Source: Spirochaetia bacterium (GTDB lineage Bacteria; Spirochaetota; Spirochaetia; Treponematales; Breznakiellaceae). From it: a stretch of 11,251 bases of DNA. The stretch covers positions 1 to 11,251 of the forward strand of contig BOAV01000080.1 of NCBI GenBank assembly GCA_026002045.1, written 5' to 3'. The translations under genes were made by a program, and so were the position numbers. Shown here piece after piece: positions 1 through 5,901 of this stretch. The number at the start of each line of letters is the position of its first letter. The stretch's first letter is position 1. Under the pieces are notes generated by a model, which searched no databases, was not told the origin of the DNA, and worked only from the letters and a program-made list of their open reading frames with translations.

Positions 1-54
1 TATGTGATACATCAGCGTACTCACATTATGTTCTTTATGGATGATCTCACTCAT
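1..54 (-). CDS. tnpA: IS200/IS605-type Y1 transposase, N-terminus only (cut by window edge)
   Basis: Reading the minus strand from an ATG at 54 gives 18 codons, MSEIIHKEHNVSTLMYHI, still open at the window edge. From recalled family knowledge this resembles the start of IS200/IS605 TnpA proteins, which begin with an I-H-K-x-H-N-V-S segment leading to a conserved Y-H-x-V strand. These small HUH/Y1 transposases move single-stranded DNA by recognising hairpins near the element ends. An in-frame stop lies a few codons upstream, so the ATG is the only usual start. A purine-rich AGAAGG abuts it with almost no spacing, suggesting weak translation. The catalytic HUH and Tyr residues lie outside the window, so intactness cannot be judged. 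Confidence 0.62.
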   Translation of the reverse strand, partial: MSEIIHKEHNVSTLMYHI

Positions 55-124
55 CCTTCTAGTATATTCTTACTTTCAGCCGCGGCAAGCCGCGGGGTAT
101 TAAACCGTATAGGCTTCGCCTAAT
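55..124 (-). mobile_element. probable left-end hairpins of the IS200/IS605-like element
   Basis: Directly upstream of the partial transposase are two compact palindromes. The first is CCGCGG-CAAG-CCGCGG (80-95), and the second is TAGGC-TTC-GCCTA (110-122). IS200/IS605 elements carry subterminal hairpins upstream of tnpA instead of terminal inverted repeats, so the placement fits a left end. The exact cleavage site cannot be fixed from this window. The element therefore ends somewhere between about 124 and the metA start at 181. Confidence 0.45.
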
Positions 125-180
125 AAACATGAAAAACTGAACTTGTTTTTTTTATCCGGTTCAGGCATAGTACATTCACC

Positions 181-1092
181 ATGCCCATAAAGATACCCCG
201 AGCCCTGCCCGCCTATAGGGCCCTCTGCGAAGAAAATGTTTTTATCATCACCCCCGACCGGGCGGAACACCAGGATATCCGGCCCCTTAAGGTGGCGATT
301 GTGAACCTGATGCCCACCACGGTGGACACGGAGATCCAGATTCTGCGGCTCCTGGGTAACAGCCCTTTACAAGTCGATATCACCTTTTTACGGATGGGGA
401 GCCACGAGTCCCGAAACGCCCCGCCGGGGCATCTGGAAAAGTTTTACATCAATTCCCATGAGATCCTGGATCAGCGTTTTGACGGGCTTATCATCACCGG
501 GGCGCCGGTGGAAACCATCCCCTTTGAGGAAGTGGATTACTGGGATGAACTGGCGGAGGTGATCGACTATTCCGCGAAAAATGTCTGGTCCGTGCTGCAC
601 ATTTGCTGGGGCGCACAGGCCGGGCTTTATCGCCGTTACGGGATAGAAAAGCAGCCCCTCAAGCAAAAACTCTTCGGCATCTTTCCCCACCGGATAAACG
701 AGCGCCATGCCACCCTGTTCCGGGGCTTTGACGATGAATTCCTCGCCCCCCAGTCCCGGCATACCTCCAGCGACCGGGACGCCATTGCCGCCTGCCCCGC
801 CCTGATGATCCAGTCGGAAACCGCGGAAACCGGGGTGTTCCTGGCCACCGCACGGGAAGGCCGGGAAATCTACGTCACCGGCCACCTGGAATACGATCCC
901 CTGACCCTGGACCGGGAATACAAGCGGGATCTTGCCAAGGGACTCCCCATCGCCATCCCCAAAAACTACTACCCCGGGGACGATCCCTCACAGGCCCCGG
1001 TGGTCCGCTGGCGGGCCCACGCCCACCTCTTTTTCTCAAACTGGCTTAACTACGTGTACCAGGAGACCCCCTTCAATCTGGAAGATCTGTAA
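181..1092 (+). CDS. metA: homoserine O-acetyltransferase (MetA family)
   Basis: MetA-family homoserine acyltransferase, 303 aa, full length for the family. It activates homoserine by O-acylation, the committed step of methionine synthesis, in the cytoplasm. The catalytic Cys142 sits in HICWGAQAG, and His235 and Glu237 sit in GHLEYD, forming the expected Cys/His/Glu set. Residue 111 is Glu, in TGAPVET. In this family Glu at 111 is associated with acetyl-CoA and Gly with succinyl-CoA, so acetyl transfer is predicted despite the common 'succinyltransferase' label. The ATG start gives a standard N-terminus (MPIKIPRALPA), but there is no clear Shine-Dalgarno in front of it. No SAM riboswitch is recognisable upstream. 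The gene stands alone, downstream of an IS end and followed by a hairpin and a new promoter. Confidence 0.95.
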   Translation: MPIKIPRALPAYRALCEENVFIITPDRAEHQDIRPLKVAIVNLMPTTVDTEIQILRLLGNSPLQVDITFLRMGSHESRNAPPGHLEKFYINSHEILDQRFDGLIITGAPVETIPFEEVDYWDELAEVIDYSAKNVWSVLHICWGAQAGLYRRYGIEKQPLKQKLFGIFPHRINERHATLFRGFDDEFLAPQSRHTSSDRDAIAACPALMIQSETAETGVFLATAREGREIYVTGHLEYDPLTLDREYKRDLAKGLPIAIPKNYYPGDDPSQAPVVRWRAHAHLFFSNWLNYVYQETPFNLEDL

Positions 1093-1113
1093 ACAGAAGA
1101 AATTTAACCACAA

Positions 1114-1130
1114 GCCGCCCTATGGGCGGC
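1114..1130 (+). other. GC-rich hairpin after metA
   Basis: GCCGCCC-TAT-GGGCGGC forms a perfect 7-bp stem with a 3-nt loop, 22 nt after the metA stop. It is not followed by a T-run, so it is not a classical intrinsic terminator. It could protect the metA mRNA 3' end or help termination. It is embedded in the AATTTAACCAC...CACACGG type of intergenic sequence seen elsewhere in the window. Confidence 0.5.
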
Positions 1131-1152
1131 ACCACACGGACCACACGAAAAC

Positions 1153-1194
1153 TTGACCCCATAGGCTCTTTAGCATATCCTATATATAGAGGAG
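1153..1194 (+). promoter_or_regulatory. sigma70-type promoter and RBS of the rubrerythrin operon
   Basis: A -35 box TTGACC (1153-1158) is separated by 17 bp from TATCCT (1176-1181). A strong Shine-Dalgarno AGAGGAG (1188-1194) sits 6 nt before the ATG at 1201. The -35 lies inside the sequence AAACTTGACCC, which recurs in non-coding sequence around 10746 and, inverted, around 7401. Confidence 0.6.
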
Positions 1195-1200
1195 AACATT

Positions 1201-1740
1201 ATGGACTTAAAGGGTTCAAAAACCGAAAAGAATTTACAGGCCGCCTTCGCCGGGGAATCCCAGGCGCATACCAAATATCTTTACTACGCTTCCAAAGCTG
1301 AAAAAGAGGGCTACGTGCAGATCGGCGCCATTTTCCGGGAAACCGCGGGAAACGAAAAGGAACACGCCAAGATTTGGTTCAAACTTCTCCACGGGGACGA
1401 GGTGCCGCCCACCGTTACCAACCTGAATGACGCCGCTTCCGGGGAAAACTTCGAGTGGACCGACATGTACGCCGGTTTTGCCAGTGACGCCAAGGCCGAG
1501 GGTTTTACCGAGATTGCCGCCCTTTTTGAAATGGTGGGCAGGATCGAGAAGGAACACGAGGAACGGTACCGCAAGCTCCTTGCCAATATCAAAGGGGATT
1601 TGGTCTTTTCCCGTGAGGGCGACCAGGTTTGGCAGTGCGCCAACTGCGGCCACATCGTAATCGGCAAAAAAGCCCCCGATCTCTGCCCGGTCTGCAAGCA
1701 TCCCAGGGCCTACTTCCAGATCAAGCCGGGTAATTACTAG
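1201..1740 (+). CDS. rbr: rubrerythrin
   Basis: Rubrerythrin, 179 aa, a cytoplasmic non-haem iron protein that reduces hydrogen peroxide in anaerobes. The N-terminal ferritin-like four-helix domain (about 1-135) shows the diiron ligand pattern: Glu19 in AGES, Glu52 and His55 in NEKEH, Glu100 in AKAEGF, and Glu116 with His119 in RIEKEH. The C-terminal rubredoxin-like domain (about 142-179) has CxxC pairs Cys146/Cys149 and Cys162/Cys165 that bind a single iron. Length and domain order are standard. It is the first gene of a probable operon: the HD-domain gene begins 3 nt after its stop. Its presence fits an anaerobic organism exposed to oxygen, such as a gut spirochaete. Confidence 0.96.
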   Translation: MDLKGSKTEKNLQAAFAGESQAHTKYLYYASKAEKEGYVQIGAIFRETAGNEKEHAKIWFKLLHGDEVPPTVTNLNDAASGENFEWTDMYAGFASDAKAEGFTEIAALFEMVGRIEKEHEERYRKLLANIKGDLVFSREGDQVWQCANCGHIVIGKKAPDLCPVCKHPRAYFQIKPGNY

Positions 1741-1743
1741 AAT

Positions 1744-2331
1744 ATGAAATCTTCCCTTTCACGCTCCCAAGCTTGGGAGCTTCTTAAACAATACAACAAG
1801 GACCCCTTTCACCTTCAGCATGCTCTGACGGTTGAGGGGGTGATGCGCTGGTACGCCGGGGATCTGGGCTATGGAGATGAAGCGGATTTCTGGGGCATCG
1901 TGGGGCTCCTCCACGACATTGATTTTGAGGAATACCCTGACCAGCACTGCATCAAGGCCCCGGAACTGCTGCGCTCCGGCGGCGCGGACGAGGCCCTTAT
2001 CCACGGGGTGTGCAGCCACGGCTATGGGCTTACGGTGGATGTCAAGCCGGAGCACGAAATGGAAAAGGTCCTCTATGCGGCGGACGAACTCACCGGGCTT
2101 ATCTGGGCGGCGGCGATTATCCGGCCCTCAAAAAGCGTGATGGACATGGAAGTAAAGTCTGTTAAGAAAAAATACAAGGCCGCCAATTTTGCCGCCGGCT
2201 GTTCCCGTGAGGTAATTGAGAAAGGCGCGGCCATGCTGGGCTGGGAACTGGACAAGCTTATCGAAAAAACCATCCTGGCCATGCGCTCCTGCGAGGCGGA
2301 TATCAACGCCTTTATGGAGAAGCTCACCTGA
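1744..2331 (+). CDS. HD-domain phosphohydrolase family protein
   Basis: 195-aa HD-superfamily protein. It shows His26 (HLQHALTVEG), the His57-Asp58 doublet in GLLHDIDFEE, His92 in CSHGYG and Asp114 in AADEL, the metal-binding H...HD...H...D pattern. It most resembles the short stand-alone HDIG-type hydrolases. The substrate is not predictable; nucleotide or phosphate-ester hydrolysis is possible. The ATG lies 3 nt after the rubrerythrin stop. Its own Shine-Dalgarno is weak, so translation probably depends on the upstream gene. Its 3' end contains the GGAG (2316-2319) that may serve mnmA. Co-transcription with rubrerythrin and mnmA is inferred from the spacing alone. Confidence 0.85.
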   Translation: MKSSLSRSQAWELLKQYNKDPFHLQHALTVEGVMRWYAGDLGYGDEADFWGIVGLLHDIDFEEYPDQHCIKAPELLRSGGADEALIHGVCSHGYGLTVDVKPEHEMEKVLYAADELTGLIWAAAIIRPSKSVMDMEVKSVKKKYKAANFAAGCSREVIEKGAAMLGWELDKLIEKTILAMRSCEADINAFMEKLT

Positions 2332-2342
2332 ACAATAAAGCG

Positions 2343-3428
2343 GTGATAGCGATGTCAGGCGGGGTGGACAGTTCCGTCGCCGCAGCTCTTATGCTGAACT
2401 CAGGCTATGACTGCATCGGGATTACCCTTAAGCTCTACACCGGTGACGACATTGTCCCCATACACCGGGGCTGCTGTTCCCTGGAGGATGTGAACGATGC
2501 CCGGAATGTGGCGTTCGCTCTCAACATGCCCCACTATGTGCTTAACTTTACCGAACCCTTCCGGGACGAGGTGATCCGCCGCTTCATCGACATCTACGAG
2601 AAGGGGGGAACCCCCAATCCCTGTATCGACTGTAACCGGTACATCAAATTTGAACGGCTGCTGTACCGGGCTCAGCAGTTGGATTTTGATTTACTGGTAA
2701 CCGGCCACTACGCCCGGATCGAAAAGGACGGGGCAAGCGGCCGCTGGCTGTTGAAAAAAGCGGCGGACGCCAAAAAAGATCAGAGCTATGTGCTTTACTG
2801 CCTGACCCAGGAACAGCTTGAGCGGACCCGGTTCCCCTTGGGGGACATGACCAAGGATCAGGTGCGGGAACTTGCGGAAGAACGGGGATTTATCAACGCC
2901 CAAAAAAAAGACAGCCAGGATATCTGCTTTGTCCCGGACGGCGACTACGGCCGGTTCATGGAAACCCGGACAGGGAAGCAATACCCATCAGGAAACATCA
3001 TTGACTATCAGACAGGGGAATTGCTGGGCACACACCGGGGGATAGTCCGCTACACCATCGGCCAGCGCCGGGGCCTGGGAATCGCCCGGAATGAACCCCT
3101 GTATGTGGCGGCAAAATCCGTGGCGGACAACACCATCACAGTGGGGCCTGACAGCAGCCTCTACTCAAGAACTTTCACGGCGGAGGCCCTCAATCTTATT
3201 GCCTGTGACCGCATCGAAAAGCCCCTGCGGGTAAAGGTTAAGACCCGCTACCAGCAGCAGGAACAGTGGGCCGCGGCGGAGCAGACCGGCAGCGACACGC
3301 TCCGGGTGGAATTTGATAAACCCCAACGGGCCATCACCCCCGGGCAGGCGGCGGTTCTCTACGACGGGGATGTGGTTGTGGGGGGCGGAACCATTAGCGC
3401 CGCCTGTTACCACTCCGCTTCACCATAA
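2343..3428 (+). CDS. mnmA: tRNA-specific 2-thiouridylase MnmA
   Basis: MnmA (TrmU) makes the 2-thio group of wobble uridine-34 in tRNAs for Lys, Glu and Gln, using ATP and persulfide sulfur. The PP-loop SGGVDSS lies at the N-terminus, followed by the catalytic Cys94 in TPNPCIDCN and the second catalytic Cys195 in SQDICFV (numbered from the GTG at 2343). GHYAR, DQSYVL and GQRRGLGI are also typical. The given start is the first canonical one (GTG), which leaves only three residues before the PP-loop Met-Ser-Gly-Gly. A CTG at 2328, overlapping the HD-gene stop as CTGA and 8 nt after GGAG, would add LNNKA and restore the usual first beta strand. It may be the real start. The 3' end overlaps the convergent lipoprotein gene by 22 bp. 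Confidence 0.95.
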   Translation: MIAMSGGVDSSVAAALMLNSGYDCIGITLKLYTGDDIVPIHRGCCSLEDVNDARNVAFALNMPHYVLNFTEPFRDEVIRRFIDIYEKGGTPNPCIDCNRYIKFERLLYRAQQLDFDLLVTGHYARIEKDGASGRWLLKKAADAKKDQSYVLYCLTQEQLERTRFPLGDMTKDQVRELAEERGFINAQKKDSQDICFVPDGDYGRFMETRTGKQYPSGNIIDYQTGELLGTHRGIVRYTIGQRRGLGIARNEPLYVAAKSVADNTITVGPDSSLYSRTFTAEALNLIACDRIEKPLRVKVKTRYQQQEQWAAAEQTGSDTLRVEFDKPQRAITPGQAAVLYDGDVVVGGGTISAACYHSASP

Positions 3429-4138
3429 TTGGCAGCTTTGGGCGGCTCATTATCGGTGGGAACTCCATCATAATTATCAACCTGGGGCTGCTTATCGCGG
3501 ATCAATTCAAGCAGACCGGCCTGATCAAAAAGCTTGGCCAGGGCAGCCGCCTGTTCGCGGGTAAAGTACATAAATACAGCTATCGAATCAAGCTTGCTGC
3601 TATCATCATTCTGGCGGGTCGATTCTTCTATTGCAGAATTCTGGCTTACAGTAAAGTAGGGAGTTTCTTTGCCCCTTGTACCCTGGAAACTGTAACCCAA
3701 CTCAAAAAGCGGGAGAGAATTACCTACCTGCATAAATTTGCCATGGGACCATTCCAGTTTTCCCGTGAATTTTCCGTAGACACGCCGGGTCCTGGAGAAC
3801 TTCCCCTCAAGTTTTTGTGCGTTATAATCTGCATTGTAGGATTGGAGGGCTTTGATAAAAAGCTCCCGGCCTTCCTGGTTCCAAAACTGACGATAGGTGG
3901 TGGCTTGAGTCCGGAAATTAAGGACCACCTCATTATAACGGGGTCGAAACTCCACCTCAACTTCAAGCTTATTCAATCTTCCCAAAAAGGTCTTAAATTC
4001 CGCCTCTATTGTTCCTGCCGTAACGGGCTCCATATCGGCGACCATGTCGGGATAGCGTATTTTGGGATCCGTCGTTTTACAGGAAAAATTCCAAAAAACG
4101 GAAACCAGGACGAAGAAAATAATTATTGGCTTTTTCAA
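3407..4138 (-). CDS. putative lipoprotein, function unknown
   Basis: A 243-aa predicted lipoprotein. The start is TTG at 4138, with AGGAAGG five nt upstream. Residues 1-19 form a Lys-led hydrophobic signal peptide ending in the loose spirochaete-style lipobox N-F-S-Cys20, so lipidation and membrane anchoring are expected. The rest is soluble and charged, with no transmembrane segment and no domain I can name. It contains several short amphipathic beta-like stretches (VEVEFRPRYNEVVLNF and KLEWSHGKFMQVG) and an acidic, Pro/Asn-rich tail. It faces mnmA tail to tail, sharing 22 bp (3407-3428), with no terminator visible between the two. An AT-rich upstream region (about 4141-4215) probably holds its promoter, for example TTGAAA with TATTTT, but this is weak. 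Confidence 0.8.
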   Translation of the reverse strand: MKKPIIIFFVLVSVFWNFSCKTTDPKIRYPDMVADMEPVTAGTIEAEFKTFLGRLNKLEVEVEFRPRYNEVVLNFRTQATTYRQFWNQEGRELFIKALQSYNADYNAQKLEGKFSRTRRVYGKFTGKLEWSHGKFMQVGNSLPLFELGYSFQGTRGKETPYFTVSQNSAIEESTRQNDDSSKLDSIAVFMYFTREQAAALAKLFDQAGLLELIRDKQPQVDNYDGVPTDNEPPKAANYGEAEW

Positions 4139-4240
4139 ACGAACCTTCCTTATACTTTTATAACAAATAATATCATAAAAAAATACACTTTTTCATGGTT
4201 TTTTCAAAATTTACAGGGCGCCAGGCGCCATTTCTTTACT

Positions 4241-4333
4241 TTATTTGAGGAAAAACAGAATCGCAAAAACTACCGTAGAAAACATGAAACACACCAGTGC
4301 GAAATTCATAAGCTTATTATTTGAAAGTGTCAT
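4241..4333 (-). CDS. 30-aa single-pass membrane peptide
   Basis: A short gene: ATG at 4333, TAA at 4241, 30 aa. It starts MTLSNNKLMN and continues into a hydrophobic helix of about 19 residues (FALVCFMFSTVVFAILFFL), ending in Lys. AGGGGG lies 6 nt before the ATG, a good Shine-Dalgarno. It could be a small regulatory membrane protein or a type I-toxin-like peptide; no family is recognised. Its upstream side joins repeat copy A through TCAATATCTCCC, the same flank used by the unit at 4767-4892, but the promoter-bearing part of that flank is missing here. A GGCGCC-rich palindrome (4218-4230) lies downstream. Confidence 0.5.
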   Translation of the reverse strand: MTLSNNKLMNFALVCFMFSTVVFAILFFLK

Positions 4334-4384
4334 ACAAAACCCCCTGCTTCATCGCCATTAATCAATATCTCCCTTCCTCCTTCT

Positions 4385-4570
4385 ATCCGTGCCTCCCCAC
4401 GGGCACGCAAAGGCATAATCGGGGGTCCTGTCAGGGGAATTCATGCCCCGCAGGCGGGTCACGAATTCCCCTTGTCGCTTTCGCGACACTGGACCCCCCG
4501 CCGCCGTTATCCCCAGCGTGCCCATTACAAACTCCGGTTGCAGGGGGGCTGAACTGGTTATGGGGAAACG
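4385..4570 (+). repeat. nested-palindrome repeat, copy A
   Basis: This copy has the hairpin CCGTG...CACGG, then stem GGGCACGC/GCGTGCCC, stem GGGGGTCC/GGACCCCC and stem GGGGAATTC/GAATTCCCC. The last encloses CCCGC-AGG-CGGG, and an extra hairpin TGTCGC-TTTC-GCGACA (4473-4488) follows. The right end CGGTTGCAGGGGGG is at 4535-4548, followed by the shared flank (4549-4570). The left partner TGCAACCG is degenerate (TCTATCCG), so the outermost stem is lost. Confidence 0.85.
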
Positions 4571-4590
4571 CTTTGTTGGTATCAGGCACC

Positions 4591-4659
4591 CCTGGTCCCG
4601 AAGGGCTCTTCTCTTCCCCTTTGCGCGCCTTCGTGTCCTTGGCGGTTAAATTCCTCCCC
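4591..4659 (+). repeat. 69-bp direct repeat (first copy)
   Basis: Matches 7471-7539 with two differences in 69 bp (offset 2880). It begins CCTGGTCCCGAAGGG and ends GGCGGTTAAATTCCTCCCC. A shortened relative occurs at 5965-5993. It belongs to the non-coding joins between units of the island. Confidence 0.85.
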
Positions 4660-4662
4660 CGG

Positions 4663-4687
4663 CCCTGTTTACGAATCAGACTTTGGA
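4663..4687 (+). repeat. 25-bp gene-end repeat (first copy)
   Basis: CCCTGTTTACGAATC followed by AGACTTTGGA, identical at 5194-5218. Both copies lie about 19 nt right of a GGTTAAATTCCTC. Here it overlaps the last codons of the 31-aa ORF; at the second copy it lies just beyond the antitoxin stop. Confidence 0.85.
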
Positions 4688-4764
4688 TGGGTAAAAAATA
4701 AAATTAAACGAAGGACAGATCCCAAGGCAACAAGAGCGAAAGCAACTAAAAGAAGTATATCCAT
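4669..4764 (-). CDS. 31-aa hydrophobic membrane peptide
   Basis: ATG at 4764, TAA at 4669, 31 aa. The peptide is MDILLLVAFALVALGSVLR plus LILFFTHPKSDS: a long hydrophobic helix with a short polar tail. GAGGGGG about 8 nt upstream is a good Shine-Dalgarno and lies inside the end of the preceding ORF. The start is 2 nt after the stop of the 41-aa ORF, so the two read as a translationally coupled pair. The last five codons are encoded by the 25-bp repeat also found at 5194-5218, so the C-terminus may have been created by a recombination joint. Function unknown; a two-component small membrane pair is only a possibility. Confidence 0.5.
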   Translation of the reverse strand: MDILLLVAFALVALGSVLRLILFFTHPKSDS

Positions 4765-4766
4765 TT

Positions 4767-4892
4767 TTAAGGCCCCCTCAAAAAAATATAAGCGGCAAGA
4801 AGAAAACCGGCAATACCGCACAATTCAGCTAAAACAGTCAAACAACCCCGTAGAACAAGTGCGCTATTAGTCCTTTTTTTTCTCTTCCTCAT
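4767..4892 (-). CDS. 41-aa single-pass membrane peptide
   Basis: ATG at 4892, TAA at 4767, 41 aa. A strongly basic N-terminus (MRKRKKRTN) precedes a hydrophobic segment from about residue 17 to 38 (CLTVLAELCGIAGFLLAAY), ending in RGP, the shape of a single-pass inner-membrane peptide with the N-terminus inside. There is almost no Shine-Dalgarno. The promoter at 4902-4930 would start transcription within a few nt of the ATG, suggesting leaderless or near-leaderless translation. It is followed after 2 nt by the 31-aa ORF. No family is recognised. Confidence 0.5.
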   Translation of the reverse strand: MRKRKKRTNSALVLRGCLTVLAELCGIAGFLLAAYIFLRGP

Positions 4893-4901
4893 ACCTTACT
4901 A

Positions 4902-4930
4902 TTATTAATTTACCCCGGCCCGGAAGTCAA
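4902..4930 (-). promoter_or_regulatory. shared-type promoter upstream of the 41-aa ORF
   Basis: On the minus strand TTGACT (4930-4925), a 17-bp spacer and TAATAA (4907-4902). The segment around it is nearly the same as that upstream of the 80-aa gene at 7878-7906, apart from a 5-bp GGCCG expansion there. The -10 is about 9 nt from the ATG. Confidence 0.5.
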
Positions 4931-4954
4931 TATCTCCCTTCTTCCTCCTTCTAT

Positions 4955-5122
4955 CCGTGGCTCCCCACGGGCACGCAAAGGCATAATCGGGGGTCCTGTC
5001 AGGGAATTGCATGTCCTTCTGCGAAGGCCACGCAATTCCCTGACACCCCCCGCCACCGTTATCCCCAGCGTGCCCGTCACAAACTCCGGTTGCAGGGGGG
5101 CTGAGCTGGTTATAGGGAAACG
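4955..5122 (+). repeat. nested-palindrome repeat, copy B
   Basis: Hairpin CCGTGG-CTCC-CCACGG, stem GGGCACGC/GCGTGCCC and stem TCAGGGAATTGC/GCAATTCCCTGA enclosing CCTTC-TGC-GAAGG. The right end CGGTTGCAGGGGGG is at 5087-5100, with the shared flank to 5122. Positions 4964-5110 are identical to 7204-7350. Relative to copy A, the middle stem differs on both sides but still pairs fully. The extra hairpin of copy A is absent. The rest of 4893-5222 holds pyrimidine-rich joins and no gene. Confidence 0.88.
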
Positions 5123-5193
5123 TGGTTAAATTCTTCTTTCCTTCGTCCGTGGGGGGAGGCAAGTAGGCGGCTTGTGGTTAAATTCCTCTTTTC

Positions 5194-5218
5194 CCCTGTT
5201 TACGAATCAGACTTTGGA
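5194..5218 (+). repeat. 25-bp gene-end repeat (second copy)
   Basis: Identical to 4663-4687. It lies between the low-complexity GGTTAAATTCCTC segment and the 3' end of the antitoxin gene, 4 nt beyond its stop codon. Confidence 0.85.
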
Positions 5219-5222
5219 CAAG

Positions 5223-5531
5223 CTATATTCTTAGTAAGACTTTTTTGGGAGTAGTTGAATTTTTAGGAAAGGCTGTTATTTCTAACCCCATACCCAAACT
5301 ATCTAAATAGTCAATGAGTGTTGAAATTCGTATGTCCTTACGGTTTTCTATTTTAGAAACAGCAGTTTGTGTAAAATTTGCCACTTCAGCCTGCTTGATT
5401 CCGGCATCACTCCGTAATTTACTTAAACGAATATTCAAACTATCCCTCAGAGCGAGTTTTTGAGCCCGGGTTAATTGATCCGGTGTCAATAATGAAGCTA
5501 ATTCGTTAATTGAATGTAATTTCTTTGCCAT
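5223..5531 (-). CDS. HigA-like XRE-family antitoxin
   Basis: Antitoxin of a type II toxin-antitoxin pair, 102 aa from the chosen ATG at 5531. A Cro/cI-type helix-turn-helix covers about residues 34-80, with LRSDAGIKQAEVANFT and AVSKIENRKDI as the recognition core, the form usual in HigA partners of Gp49-like toxins. It would neutralise the toxin and repress the operon. Three consecutive ATG codons (5537, 5534, 5531) follow GGAGG (5542-5538) at spacings of 0, 3 and 6 nt, so the third is the best start. The first overlaps the toxin stop as ATGA. Either way the toxin and antitoxin genes are coupled. The stop is next to the 25-bp repeat at 5194-5218. Confidence 0.88.
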   Translation of the reverse strand: MAKKLHSINELASLLTPDQLTRAQKLALRDSLNIRLSKLRSDAGIKQAEVANFTQTAVSKIENRKDIRISTLIDYLDSLGMGLEITAFPKNSTTPKKVLLRI

Positions 5532-5533
5532 CA

Positions 5534-5896
5534 TCATCCTCCATCACCCTTTTTCCCGATATATTGTTTATATATCTGTTCAGCCTGATTAATAAGATTT
5601 TTATAAAAGCGTTTTTCATCTTTGCCCTTTTTATCTCCACCAATAAGAATAACAGCCCTTTGCCCTTCGTCAAAAAGAAAAGCAATTCTAAATACATGTG
5701 TATCTGTTTTTGCCCGAAGCTCCTTTAAGTTCCTGATTTTGCTGCCTTTAAGTGTATCGGCATAAGGTCGAGCCAAATTAGGACCGTATTCTTGCAGCAA
5801 AAACATTCGACCGGCTATCACAACCTTATCGTTATCCGATTGTTGCTTGAGCCATTCCTTAAACTCATCTGTAAATTTGACTTCCCAACCTGTCAT
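5534..5896 (-). CDS. HigB-like (Gp49/RelE-superfamily) toxin
   Basis: A 120-aa toxin of the phage-derived Gp49-like branch of the RelE/ParE superfamily; relatives cleave mRNA on the ribosome. Motifs are WEVKFTDEFKEW at the N-terminus, YGPNLARPYADTLKGSK (38-54) with NLKELR, the strand FRIAFLFD (69-76), GGDKKG (86-91) and a C-terminal AEQIYKQYIG helix. The length is typical. The toxin gene comes before the antitoxin gene, the order of higBA loci, and overlaps it by 4 nt. There is little Shine-Dalgarno. The promoter at 5902-5930 predicts a start of transcription at or within a nucleotide or two of the ATG. The pair lies between two identical 147-bp palindrome repeats, where it could act as an island stabiliser. 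Activity is inferred from family only. Confidence 0.9.
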   Translation of the reverse strand: MTGWEVKFTDEFKEWLKQQSDNDKVVIAGRMFLLQEYGPNLARPYADTLKGSKIRNLKELRAKTDTHVFRIAFLFDEGQRAVILIGGDKKGKDEKRFYKNLINQAEQIYKQYIGKKGDGG

Positions 5897-5901
5897 ACTT
5901 C

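Noticed and set aside
55..180. SAM or T-box riboswitch upstream of metA.
   Set aside because: None of the conserved core sequences are present. The hairpins are better explained by the IS end, and CTGAAC/GTTCAG (137-163) has a long T-rich loop and no terminator.
1114..1130. Intrinsic terminator of metA.
   Set aside because: The hairpin is strong but not followed by a T-run, so it is recorded only as a hairpin.
3743..4324. 193-codon plus-strand ORF opposite the lipoprotein gene.
   Set aside because: Antisense to a protein with a clear signal peptide and lipobox. It has no ribosome site and no recognisable features.
4905..5162. Open reading frames running through the palindrome repeats (also 7088-7381, 7114-7399, 7852-8129, 10946-11158).
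   Set aside because: They follow the repeat in different frames, are Pro/Gly/Arg-rich, lack ribosome sites, and their similarity to one another is explained by the repeated DNA. Databases may contain them as hypothetical proteins.
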